The translations under genes were made by a program, and so were the position numbers. A stretch of DNA of 64,000 bases from assembly GCA_946540435.1 (NCBI GenBank), contig CAMNII010000004.1:1-64000 (forward strand), read 5' to 3'. Shown in pieces: positions 16,843 through 25,539 of this stretch. This stretch comes from an uncultured Prevotella sp. (GTDB lineage Bacteria > Bacteroidota > Bacteroidia > Bacteroidales > Bacteroidaceae). The first letter of the stretch is position 1; each line of letters opens with the position of its first letter. The notes under the pieces are model-generated. The model made no database searches, had not been told where the DNA came from, and was given only the letters and a program-made list of their open reading frames with translations.

Positions 16843-18897
16843 TTATTGTTGTTTCATATTCCGCAGTCCCTGAACGAGGAAGTCCAGGTATTCGGGGATG
16901 TCTTCCTTATAGCTGTGGGCAGGAGCCAGCGGGCGGTTGTCGGCATCCACGGCCACATAGAACGGCTGTGTGTTGGCACCATAGACGGTGGCCTGCAGAT
17001 AGCTCCACTTGTCGCCGATGGTGCGGAGGGTGCGTGAGCGGCCATTGCCGAGGTCCACGGTGATGGGTTCTGCCAACGGCGTCTTGTCGTCGACGAAGAG
17101 CGATACCAGCACGTAGTCGTTGCGCAGCCGGTCGGCTACACGCGGGTCGGTCCATACGGCAGCCTCCATCTTACGGCAGTTCACACAGCCGAAGCCGGTG
17201 AAGTCCAACAGCACGGGCTTGCCTTCGCGGCGGGCAGCAGCCATGCCTTCGTAGTAGTCGGTATAGCGGGCCTCAACGACATGGGTGTTCAGGTTGAAAT
17301 CCTGCGTATTCATCGGAGGAGCAAAGGCGCTGACAGCCTTACAGGGTGCGCCCCACAGGCCGGGCACCATATAGATGGCGAAGGCCAGCGACACCAGGCC
17401 GCCCATGACACATACCACGGGCATGGGTTTCTGCTCGCCAATCATATCGCTTTGGAATTTCAGGAGCCCCATGAGATACAGGGCCAGCAGTGTGAAGATG
17501 GCTATCCACAGCGAGAGGAACACCTCACGGTCCATCAGATGCCAGCCATAAGCCAGGTCGGCCACCGAGAAGAACTTCATGGCGAAGGCCAGCTCGATGA
17601 AGCCCAGCACGACCTTGATGGTGTTCATCCACGACCCCGACTTCGGTGCCTGCTTCAGCCACGAGGGGAACAGGGCGAAGAGGGTGAAGGGCAGCGCCAG
17701 GGCCAGGGCAAAGCCGAACATGCCGACGGTAGGCCCGATGATGTTGCCCGACGTGACAGCATCGACCAGCAGCAGTCCGATGATGGGAGCGGTACACGAG
17801 AAACTCACCAGCACCAGGGTGAAGGCCATCAGGAAGATAGAGAGGATGCCGCTGGTGTTGGATGCCCGCGTGTCGACGGCATTAGCCCACTTGGCGGGCA
17901 GCTTGATTTCGAACCATCCGAAGAACGACAGGGCGAACACCACGAGCAACAGGAACAGGAAGATGTTGAAGACGGCATTCGTCGACAGGTCGTTCAGCGT
18001 ACTCGGCCCGAAGAGGGCGGTGACCACCAGTCCCAGCAGCAGGTAGATGACGACGATCGACACCCCGTAGGTGCAGGCATCGCGAATGCCGCGGCGACGG
18101 TCGTCCTTGGCCCGCTTCAGGAAGAAGCTAACCGTCATCGGGATGATGGGCCAGATACAGGGCATGACGAGGGCGAGCAGCCCACCGACAAAGCCCAGCA
18201 GGAAGATCGACCACAGCGACCGCTGGCTCAGGTCGGTTGCCGTAGAGCCACCCAGTGCGCGCAACTCGTCGGCCACCGGCTGCGGCCAGTCACCAGAAGC
18301 CATCTCCCCAGCCGTCATCACAGCTGCCGTTGCCATGGTATCAACGGCCGTCGTGTCGCCTTCCGGCTGTGCGGCCTGCTCCGCTGCGGCTGCCATGGCA
18401 GCGGTCTCCTGCACGGGGGAATCATCCTTCGCAGCGGCGACAGGGGCTTCGCCGGCCGACTGGAAAGGTGCTTCCTGTGGCGGCAGACACATCTGGTCGT
18501 TGCAGACACCATACTGCAGATAGCAGTCCAGCGCATAGCGGGGCTTGGTGAACTTCACCTTCTGCACAAACTGCGCCCGCTTCTCGAAATACTTCACGGT
18601 AGCACCGAACATCTCCTCATACTGTTCAATCTCCTTCCCGCGAGGCATCAGCGTGCCCACCAGCTCCACACCGTCGCTGCTGTTCACGACGAGCTCTGCC
18701 TCGATGGGTCCGGCATCGTTCAGACGCGTGCTGTACACATGCCAGCCGTCATCAATAGTGGCAGTAAACACCAGCTCGGCGGCACCATGGCCGTCGGGCT
18801 TCAGCTCCGAGGAGAAACGGACGGGATCTATCACTTGTGCACCGGCTGCCATGCATAGCACAGCCAGCATCAGAATTGTCATCAATCGCTTGGTCAT
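16843..18897 (-). CDS. dsbD: Thiol:disulfide interchange protein DsbD-like
   Basis: The product has 684 residues. A signal peptide is followed by the periplasmic N-terminal domain (about 20-160) with Cys residues in YLQYGVCNDQMCLPPQEAP. A low-complexity Ala-rich linker (about 150-200) follows. Then come about eight membrane helices with FVGGLLALVMPCIWPIIPMT and SFSCTAPIIG, the two membrane Cys regions. The C-terminal thioredoxin domain has the active site FGCVNCRKME. DsbD carries electrons from cytoplasmic thioredoxin to periplasmic thiol reductases. A -7-type box TAATTTTG (18923-18930) lies upstream without a clear partner box. Confidence 0.92.
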   Translation of the reverse strand: MTKRLMTILMLAVLCMAAGAQVIDPVRFSSELKPDGHGAAELVFTATIDDGWHVYSTRLNDAGPIEAELVVNSSDGVELVGTLMPRGKEIEQYEEMFGATVKYFEKRAQFVQKVKFTKPRYALDCYLQYGVCNDQMCLPPQEAPFQSAGEAPVAAAKDDSPVQETAAMAAAAEQAAQPEGDTTAVDTMATAAVMTAGEMASGDWPQPVADELRALGGSTATDLSQRSLWSIFLLGFVGGLLALVMPCIWPIIPMTVSFFLKRAKDDRRRGIRDACTYGVSIVVIYLLLGLVVTALFGPSTLNDLSTNAVFNIFLFLLLVVFALSFFGWFEIKLPAKWANAVDTRASNTSGILSIFLMAFTLVLVSFSCTAPIIGLLLVDAVTSGNIIGPTVGMFGFALALALPFTLFALFPSWLKQAPKSGSWMNTIKVVLGFIELAFAMKFFSVADLAYGWHLMDREVFLSLWIAIFTLLALYLMGLLKFQSDMIGEQKPMPVVCVMGGLVSLAFAIYMVPGLWGAPCKAVSAFAPPMNTQDFNLNTHVVEARYTDYYEGMAAARREGKPVLLDFTGFGCVNCRKMEAAVWTDPRVADRLRNDYVLVSLFVDDKTPLAEPITVDLGNGRSRTLRTIGDKWSYLQATVYGANTQPFYVAVDADNRPLAPAHSYKEDIPEYLDFLVQGLRNMKQQ

Positions 18898-19038
18898 AGT
18901 CGTACTGTGTTCTTTTGTCCTGCAAAATTACATCAAAAAACCGAATAACACTCACTTTCACAAAAGAAATATAACGTAGCAAATATCAAATAATCTTAAA
19001 AAAAACGTTGCATTACGCTACATTATAAAAATAACTCG

Positions 19039-19046
19039 TATCTTTG
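19039..19046 (+). promoter_or_regulatory. Promoter -7 box of the VCBS protein gene
   Basis: TATCTTTG matches TAnnTTTG, 63 bases before the start codon at 19109. No TTTG at the usual 19-21-base spacing was found, so the promoter is incomplete by this rule. Confidence 0.45.
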
Positions 19047-19108
19047 CCCACCCAAAAGCCCCATAACGGAAGTAATTACTAATTTATTAATAACCAAAAC
19101 AAAATCGT

Positions 19109-21049
19109 ATGAAGAAATTATTTACTCTTGTTGCTGCATCAGCAATGGCTCTGGGCATGAGCGCACAGAGCATCACCATCAGCAAGGTCGACGAAGGACT
19201 CGCCAACGACTATGCTGCAGGTTGCGAAATTGATATCGACAACGACGGTATCAAGGAACTCGTCATCGGCGGTTCACCCAACTGGCCCGCTGAAGGATCC
19301 ATCGGACAGGTCATCTACGACGCCGATGGTAACGAAGTGAAAATGGAAAGCCGCTGCTCATGGATCATTAAATTCAACGGCACCGACTACGAAGCCACAC
19401 AGCTCTCACAGGAAGGCGTCATCGGCATCCGCTCACACGTCATCCCGGCTGACTTCAACGGCGACGGCAATGTTGACATCTACATCGCATCAGGCGGCGA
19501 CGCCAACACCCTCAACGGCATCTTCCTCAACGACGGCAACGGCAGCTTCGTCAAGGACGACACCTTCAAAGTGCTTAACGAAGACGGCGAACCCATCGTC
19601 GACGAAGAAACAGGCACACAGCTCCGCTGGCTCCCCCGCGCCATCGACGTAGCCGACTTCAACAACGACGGACTCGTAGACATCGTCTCCTGCGGATGGT
19701 GGCTCGGCGCCAACAGCGAGACAGCCATGAACGGCGTGCTCATCAACCAGGGCGACGGCACATACAAAGTGACCAACCGCTTCCTCATCGGTATCGAAGA
19801 CGAGGAATACGCCTATCCCATGGCCCTCTGTACCATCAAAGCATTCGACCTGAACAACGACGGCTATGCCGACTTCATGGTACAGGGTAACGTAGACGGC
19901 GAAGGAGCAAAACCCGAAACCAAGAACGGCGTTAGCGTAGGACGTACCTTCATGGCATTCCTGAACATCGGTGCCGACGGACCCGGCGAGTTCTACGACC
20001 TCGGACTGGCACAGGGCGTCAGCCACACCTTCGGAAACGGTAACTTCAACGTCGTCGACTTCAACAACGACGGCACACCCGACATCTTCGTCACCGGCGA
20101 GTCACCCGACGACGCACGCGGAGGTGGCCAGTGGGAATACTATCCACAGCTCCTCATCGGTAAGATCACCAAGAGCGCCGACGGCAACGAAGTCAGCTAC
20201 ACCGACAACTCACAGTTCCCTGCCAGCCACAAGGACATCCGCCCGCTGAACTCATCGAACAACGGCACACGCGCCATCGACTACAACGGCGACGGACTCT
20301 ACGACCTCTTCTACCTCGGATGGAGCACTCAGATGCTCGACAACTCCGACTGGACACAGGTAGGATGGTTCTTCCCAGGCTCAGCCAACGGACTGACCAG
20401 CTACCAGCGCATCCCCGGTGCCTCTGAGCAGGGTGTCTTCTTCCTCGACTACGGCGTAGAAGGCGACCTCAACTACACGTTCACCGGCTACCATGGCGAC
20501 GGCAACTACTTCGGCGACGCAACAGGATTTGCCAGCGGCCGCTCAATGGTGTTCACCAAGAACCCCTGGACCGTAGCCGGACGCCCCGAAGCACCCACCG
20601 CTCCCAAGGCTGAAGTCGACGACCACACCGTCACCCTCTCCTGGACAGCCCCCGCTGCCGAGAAGAAGAACGTCACCTACGAATACTTCCTCAAGAAAGA
20701 CGGCAAGGTATACAACGCCTGCACATCATTCATCGGCGGCGACAAGGACGGTGTACGCAAAGTGCTCCGCGAAGGTAACGCCTACATGAATACCTCCATC
20801 ACCCTGAACCTCGCCGACGGCGACTACGAATGGGGTGTGCAGACCATCAACGCTGCCGAGAAGGGCTCCGTCTTCGCAAAGGGCGAGACCTTCCGCGTAG
20901 GAGCCGGCTCCGGCATCTTCGAGAAGAAAGCAGCAGAGGCCGTCGAGGTTGCACGCTACAACGCTGCCGGCCAGGCCATCGCAGCCCAGAAGGGTCTGAA
21001 CATCGTGAAGATGAGCGACGGCACCGTACAGCGCGTCATTGTGAAGTAA
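19109..21049 (+). CDS. Secreted VCBS/FG-GAP repeat protein with Fn3 and C-terminal sorting tail
   Basis: The protein has 646 residues. A signal peptide (MKKLFTLVAASAMALGMSAQ) precedes at least six FG-GAP/VCBS blades carrying calcium-loop motifs such as DIDNDGIKELVIGG, DFNGDGNVDIYIA, DFNNDGLVDIVS, DLNNDGYADFMV and DYNGDGLYDLFY. These would fold into a beta-propeller on the cell surface. A fibronectin type III-like domain follows (about 490-600; PTAPKAEVDDHTVTLSW). The last 40 residues (ARYNAAGQAIAAQ then KGLNIVKMSDGT) resemble the C-terminal signal of the type IX secretion system. It is a single-gene unit with a terminator. The C-terminal module is shared with the GH127 fusion at 38981-42622. 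The ligand is unknown. Confidence 0.85.
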   Translation: MKKLFTLVAASAMALGMSAQSITISKVDEGLANDYAAGCEIDIDNDGIKELVIGGSPNWPAEGSIGQVIYDADGNEVKMESRCSWIIKFNGTDYEATQLSQEGVIGIRSHVIPADFNGDGNVDIYIASGGDANTLNGIFLNDGNGSFVKDDTFKVLNEDGEPIVDEETGTQLRWLPRAIDVADFNNDGLVDIVSCGWWLGANSETAMNGVLINQGDGTYKVTNRFLIGIEDEEYAYPMALCTIKAFDLNNDGYADFMVQGNVDGEGAKPETKNGVSVGRTFMAFLNIGADGPGEFYDLGLAQGVSHTFGNGNFNVVDFNNDGTPDIFVTGESPDDARGGGQWEYYPQLLIGKITKSADGNEVSYTDNSQFPASHKDIRPLNSSNNGTRAIDYNGDGLYDLFYLGWSTQMLDNSDWTQVGWFFPGSANGLTSYQRIPGASEQGVFFLDYGVEGDLNYTFTGYHGDGNYFGDATGFASGRSMVFTKNPWTVAGRPEAPTAPKAEVDDHTVTLSWTAPAAEKKNVTYEYFLKKDGKVYNACTSFIGGDKDGVRKVLREGNAYMNTSITLNLADGDYEWGVQTINAAEKGSVFAKGETFRVGAGSGIFEKKAAEAVEVARYNAAGQAIAAQKGLNIVKMSDGTVQRVIVK

Positions 21050-21104
21050 TCCGCAACAACCCATTCCCCACGCATCTCTGTATTGACGCATGGGGAAACA
21101 CCAA

Positions 21105-21141
21105 GACGGGGTGGCAGAAATCAGCCACCCCGTCCTTTTTG
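21105..21141 (+). terminator. Rho-independent terminator after the VCBS gene
   Basis: Perfect 11-bp stem GACGGGGTGGC (21105-21115) with GCCACCCCGTC (21124-21134), 8-base loop, then CTTTTTG. It lies 55 bases after the stop codon. Confidence 0.9.
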
Positions 21142-21186
21142 TGGGTATCCATAAAGGCTACACCACACCTTTATTCTTAATGATTG

Positions 21187-21433
21187 AAGTTTCGGAAGTA
21201 TGATAACAATCTGTATAAGAGAGCCCCAAAGGGGCAATGAGATGTCAGCCCAGGGCAGCGCCCTGGGTACGTGGTGCGCATCCATTCTACGCCCTGAAAG
21301 GGCAAAAGAATTGAAACAAAAGAGCATTCTTTTGCCCTTTCAGGGCGAAATATACGATTGTCCGCGTACCCAGGGTGCTGCCCTGGGCTGACATATAGCG
21401 GCCCTTTCAGGGCGTTATTTACTTCCGAAACTT
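21187..21433. repeat. 247-bp palindromic element
   Basis: Ends are the inverted repeat AAGTTTCGGAAGTA (21187-21200) and TACTTCCGAAACTT (21420-21433). Inside are further inverted arms: CAGCCCAGGGC with GCCCTGGGCTG, and CGCCCTGAAAGGGCAAAAGA with its complement near 21340. It contains no gene. The design is like a non-autonomous mobile or REP/MITE-type element. No target duplication was established. Confidence 0.75.
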
Positions 21434-21488
21434 GAATTAATGATTATACATTAATGCCCCAGAGATACGATTTGTTTTATGTCTTCTA

Positions 21489-21641
21489 CGATAGCAAGCA
21501 TCGGTCTACACAAAGGTAAGCATCGGTCTACACAAAAGTAAGGAACGCTTTTCACGAAGGTAAGGATCGTGCGACCAAAATAAGCTATTTTGATGACCAA
21601 AATAAGCTATTTTGGTGAACAAAATAGGCTATTTTGGTCAG
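21489..21641. repeat. 22-bp-period array, copy B (7 units)
   Basis: Units begin at 21489, 21511, 21533, 21555, 21576, 21598 and 21620. The first four carry CAAGCATCGG or C(A/G)AAGGTAAGGA-type sequence, and the last three carry the palindrome CAAAATAAGCTATTTTG or its variant with AGGC. The period is 22 bp (one unit of 21). From 21555 on, 43 bases are identical to copy C. Confidence 0.9.
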
Positions 21642-21798
21642 CCCAATGCCAGACAGGACTCTGCGAGAGCTTACGAAGGGTGCTGTCTTGATTATCTACG
21701 GGCTTTTTGAATACTAAGGACTATTTGAATTCAAAGAGCTTTTTTAATTCTAAGGACTTTTCGGACTATTAGGACTCTTTGTCCTTGAAGTCCTTAAA

Positions 21799-21894
21799 GT
21801 CCGTAGACATTACATCACAAAAGTCCGTAGACGTTACATCACAAGAGCCCGTAAACGTTACATCACAGGAGCCCGTAGACGTTACATCACAGGA
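21799..21894. repeat. 24-bp tandem repeat overlapping a stop codon
   Basis: Four contiguous 24-bp units, each containing CCGTA(G/A)AC(A/G)TTACATCACA. The last unit overlaps the stop codon of the transporter gene (21887-21889). Confidence 0.9.
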
Positions 21895-23245
21895 GTCCTA
21901 ATTGGTTGAGGAAGATAACCAGGATGCACAGCGGACAGACAATGCGGATGAGGAAGAGATAGACGGGGAAGAGGCGTCTCGACACCGTTCCCCAGTTGGT
22001 GAACTCATCCTTGACGAGTTGCTTCGGAACAAACCATCCCAGAAACAGACAGGTCAGGAAGCCTCCTATGGGCAGGAAGATCTGGCCGGTGACATAGTCG
22101 AAGAGGTCGAAGAGCAACTTCTCGCCAATGCTCAGCCCGCTCCATGCACCGAGCGACAACGAGCAGACGATGCCGACAAGCATTGTGCTGACCGACACGA
22201 TGGTAGCGCCCTGTCCGCGCGACAGATGGAACTCCTCATGGATGAACGACGTGCTCACTTCGTGCAACGACATCAGCGACGTCAGCGCCGCCAACGAGAG
22301 CAGCGCATAGAACAGCAGCGAGACGACCGTCCCCAGCCAGGGCACGGCGGCAAAGGCTTCGTTGAACACGTTCGGGAGCGTGATGAAGATGAGCGATGGT
22401 CCGGCATCAGGCGTCACACCGACAGAGAAGGCTGCGGGGAATATCATCAGTCCTGCCAACACGGCAATGAGCGTGTCGACACCTGCTATCTGCACGGCAG
22501 AGGTGACCAGGTTGGTCTGACGGCTGAAATACGAGGCGTAGGTGCATACGCACCCCATAGCAATCGACAACGAATAGAACGACTGCCCCAGAGCACCCAG
22601 GAATACACCGCTGTTCATCTTCGAGAAGTCGGGCTTCAGCAGGAATGCCACGCCCTTTCCGGCGTCGGGCAGCATGCACGATGCCACGACGATGATGAGC
22701 AGGAGTACGAAGAGCAGCGGCATCAGCAGCTTAGAGAAACGCTCTATGCCGCCGCGCACGCCGCGAATGATAATCAGATGAGCCATGAGCATCATCACCA
22801 CCGTCCACAATATCGGTCGGAAGACATCGGTGGAGAATGCGGTAAAGTAATCACTCACGTAGGTAGCATCGCCGTTGAGCTGCCCCATCAGCGAGGCATA
22901 GATATACTGCAGGCACCAGCCGGCAATCACCGTATAGTAGCCGGTGATGAGGAAGGCCGTGAGTACCCCCAGGAACCCCACGTATTTCCATGCCGACCCG
23001 CCCGACAGGCGCTCATAGGCCCGAGCGGTGTTGGCCGCACCGTGCCGGCCGATAATAAACTCGGAAACCATGCAGGGGATCCCCAGCAGCAGTACACAGC
23101 CCAGATAAACCAACAGGAAGGCGGCACCGCCGTTCTCTCCCGTCATATATGGGAAGCGCCATACGTTGCCCAGCCCTACGGCGGAGCCGGCAGTGGCCAA
23201 TATGACCCCTAACTTGCTGCCGAAATTTGCTCTTTGCTCTGACAT
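21887..23245 (-). CDS. Sodium-dependent transporter, neurotransmitter:sodium symporter family
   Basis: The product has 452 residues, the normal size for bacterial NSS carriers. The first membrane segment has the family signature GSAVGLGNVWRFPYMTGENG with the sodium-site residues. About 11-12 membrane helices can be drawn. These inner-membrane carriers import amino acids or related small molecules with sodium. The last codons and the stop codon lie within a 24-bp tandem repeat. It follows the sialate esterase gene, with an octamer repeat between them. The substrate is not predictable. Confidence 0.93.
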   Translation of the reverse strand: MSEQRANFGSKLGVILATAGSAVGLGNVWRFPYMTGENGGAAFLLVYLGCVLLLGIPCMVSEFIIGRHGAANTARAYERLSGGSAWKYVGFLGVLTAFLITGYYTVIAGWCLQYIYASLMGQLNGDATYVSDYFTAFSTDVFRPILWTVVMMLMAHLIIIRGVRGGIERFSKLLMPLLFVLLLIIVVASCMLPDAGKGVAFLLKPDFSKMNSGVFLGALGQSFYSLSIAMGCVCTYASYFSRQTNLVTSAVQIAGVDTLIAVLAGLMIFPAAFSVGVTPDAGPSLIFITLPNVFNEAFAAVPWLGTVVSLLFYALLSLAALTSLMSLHEVSTSFIHEEFHLSRGQGATIVSVSTMLVGIVCSLSLGAWSGLSIGEKLLFDLFDYVTGQIFLPIGGFLTCLFLGWFVPKQLVKDEFTNWGTVSRRLFPVYLFLIRIVCPLCILVIFLNQLGLL

Positions 23246-23355
23246 TTTATAATCTTTTCACCTTACAGGCTGCAAAATTATAAAATATCCAGCAAAGAAA
23301 CAAACAATTTGTAAGCAAACTGACAAAAAAACACTTAAAACCACAACATAAAGGT

Positions 23356-23467
23356 CACCAAACCACCAAACGACCAAACAACCAAACAACCAAACAACCA
23401 AACGACCAAACAACCAAACCACCAAACAACCAAACCACCAAACAACCAAACCACCAAACCACCAAAC
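23356..23467. repeat. Octamer satellite, 14 copies
   Basis: Fourteen contiguous 8-bp units of form (A/C/G)ACCAAAC, ending two bases before the complement of the stop codon of the esterase gene (23470-23472). It is non-coding. The tryptophan-rich frame it produces on the minus strand is an artefact. Confidence 0.92.
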
Positions 23468-23469
23468 GA

Positions 23470-25530
23470 CTAATAATTGTCGATCGACAACCCCGGCCAC
23501 TCATCGGTCCGGAACGGCGTGGCCGGCAGACCGGCGCTGTTCACAAGGTTGCAGTCGGGATTGTTGGCCCATCCATAGCGCACGGCGACAGGCATCTCCA
23601 CCTCGGGTGAGCTGACCACCACAGCATCGCCGTCGACATGTGCCTCAGCCCAATGGAAGCGGCGGTCGGGTCCGGCAACGACAAATCCCTTGAGTGCATC
23701 GCCTGCTGCCCGCAGCCCGTCGGCATGGGTGAAGAAGAGACGGATGACGCGACCCTCCTGACGATAGCCGGCATACTGCGGACCGGCATATTCGATGGCC
23801 TCGCCATAGGTCAGCGCACGTGCCACGAGTCCCAGCCGACGTCCCACCTCCTGTTTGTTCTTCGGGTGGATGTCGTCAGCCTCACCGATGTCGATGGTCG
23901 TTGCCAGACCACTGTTGGCCATCGTCTGCGACACCTTCAGCTGCGACTCGCGCAACTCAGCCCAGGTAGACTCCTCGGCGGGGTCGGTCTGTGGCGTCAT
24001 GTGGTTGGCCATCTGAACGATATAGAAGGGGAAGGTGCCACGGCTGTCGGAGGGAGCCGTGAAACGGGAGCGCCAGTCGTTGATGAGTACGGGTAGCAGT
24101 TCCCGATACTGATGGGCACGCCCCACGCTCGACTCACCCTGATACCAGATGGCTCCCCGCACGGCAAAGGGCGTCAGCGGATGGATCATCCCGTTGTACA
24201 GGGCTGTGGGCACGTTCGTGTCGTGGTTGAGGTTGGTGGGATAGAACGGCAGCTCCTTCTCGTCGAGCGACGCCATGAAGCGCCATGTCCCTGCGAGGGC
24301 TACCGGCGATGCCTGTTGGCCGTCGGCCCGTTCGATGCGCATCTCCCGGCTATAGAACCCGCCGAGGCCTCCCGTGTCGTGCAGACGGACGGCGATCTCT
24401 GCCTTGCCGTCCTTCACCAGTGCTGCCGGCACGCGGTACTCGCGGTTGAAGGCCACGCCGAGATGTGTGCCCACCTCCTCTCCATTGAAGAATACCACAT
24501 CATCGTCGTCGATGGCACCGAGCTTCAGTATCAGGTCGCTGCCCACCCATTCCGCAGGCAGCTCTACCGATCGCCGATACCACACCAGGCCGTCGAAAGC
24601 ACCGTAGCGGTCTTTCAGCTGGTCTTCGAAGAGTCCCGGCACCTGAATGTCGCACCAGCGGCTGTCGTCGGCAAAATCCTTATGATATAATAATGTATGG
24701 TGGCCGCCGGCATAGCGGGTATTGCCGTCGAGGGCCGCCACACGGCTGTTCCAGTCGTCCAGGTCGCTACGGTATTGCTCCTCGCGCGCCAGGCTGTCGG
24801 CGGGCATCGTCTGCACCTTTTCCAGGGCTTTGTCGAAATAGGGCATCTGGCGCAGCGCCCCCGCGCTCACCCACGGCTCGGCAAAGGTAGAGCCGAGGCA
24901 CGACTCGATGAGTCCTACGGGCACGTTGAGTGAAGTCTCTAACTCCCGCCCGAAGAAATAACCCGCTGCGGAAAACAGCCGCACCGACTCCGAGGAGCAC
25001 ACCTGCCAGCCCCCGTCGACAACATTCAGCGTGGTCGCAGGCATAGCGGCAGCAGTGGTCTGCACGTGGAGCAGACGGATATTCGGATGGCTGGCAGCCT
25101 GACGCACCTCCTCCTGATAGTTCCTTACGCGGTCCCACTCCACCGACATCTGCATGTTCGACTGGCCGCCACACAGCCACACCTCGCCAATCATCACATT
25201 CCGCAAGGTGAGCACCCTACCCTTCTGGCGCGAAGGACGACACTCCGTGAACGTGATGTCGTAGGGGCCTCCGGCATCGGGTGTCGACACGCGTACCATG
25301 AACCGGCCGTGGGCATCGGCCGTGGTGACATATTCCCGGTCATCCCACGACGTATGCACACGTACCGTGTAACCAGCCTTGGCCTCGCCCCAGAGCGGAG
25401 CGGCGGCATGCTGCTGCAAAACCATATTGTCGGAGAACAGCGGCTGGAGTTTCACTTGTGCCGACACTGCAGCTGCCGACAGTATTCCCATGACGGCTAT
25501 CAGCCATCGTCTGTTATTATTCTTCATCAT
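23470..25530 (-). CDS. Sialate O-acetylesterase (SGNH family)
   Basis: The protein has 686 residues with a signal peptide (MMKNNNRRWLIAVMGILSAA). The SGNH hydrolase nucleophile is in GEVWLCGGQSNMQM. The later catalytic region is recognisable in AIWYQGESSVGRA and DDIHPKNKQEVGRRL (Asp and His). Between them a jelly-roll, GH2-like sugar-binding insertion (about 270-400; WYRRSVELPAEWVG) is present as in the SIAE family. It removes O-acetyl groups from sialic acids or other acetylated sugars, opening glycans to glycosidases. It is 10 bases downstream of the acyltransferase gene and likely in the same operon. Confidence 0.9.
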   Translation of the reverse strand: MMKNNNRRWLIAVMGILSAAAVSAQVKLQPLFSDNMVLQQHAAAPLWGEAKAGYTVRVHTSWDDREYVTTADAHGRFMVRVSTPDAGGPYDITFTECRPSRQKGRVLTLRNVMIGEVWLCGGQSNMQMSVEWDRVRNYQEEVRQAASHPNIRLLHVQTTAAAMPATTLNVVDGGWQVCSSESVRLFSAAGYFFGRELETSLNVPVGLIESCLGSTFAEPWVSAGALRQMPYFDKALEKVQTMPADSLAREEQYRSDLDDWNSRVAALDGNTRYAGGHHTLLYHKDFADDSRWCDIQVPGLFEDQLKDRYGAFDGLVWYRRSVELPAEWVGSDLILKLGAIDDDDVVFFNGEEVGTHLGVAFNREYRVPAALVKDGKAEIAVRLHDTGGLGGFYSREMRIERADGQQASPVALAGTWRFMASLDEKELPFYPTNLNHDTNVPTALYNGMIHPLTPFAVRGAIWYQGESSVGRAHQYRELLPVLINDWRSRFTAPSDSRGTFPFYIVQMANHMTPQTDPAEESTWAELRESQLKVSQTMANSGLATTIDIGEADDIHPKNKQEVGRRLGLVARALTYGEAIEYAGPQYAGYRQEGRVIRLFFTHADGLRAAGDALKGFVVAGPDRRFHWAEAHVDGDAVVVSSPEVEMPVAVRYGWANNPDCNLVNSAGLPATPFRTDEWPGLSIDNY

Positions 25531-25539
25531 GATTGATTG

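Larger units (their letters stand above)
21050..21886. other. Gene-free convergent spacer
   Basis: Lies between the 3' ends of two converging genes. It holds a terminator, the 247-bp palindromic element, a 22-bp-period array, a CTAAGGACT-rich stretch (about 21700-21800) and a 24-bp tandem repeat. No gene was seen. Confidence 0.75.

Noticed and set aside
23258..23500. Small tryptophan-rich protein on the minus strand
   Set aside because: Its sequence is a direct translation of the octamer satellite and it has no other content.
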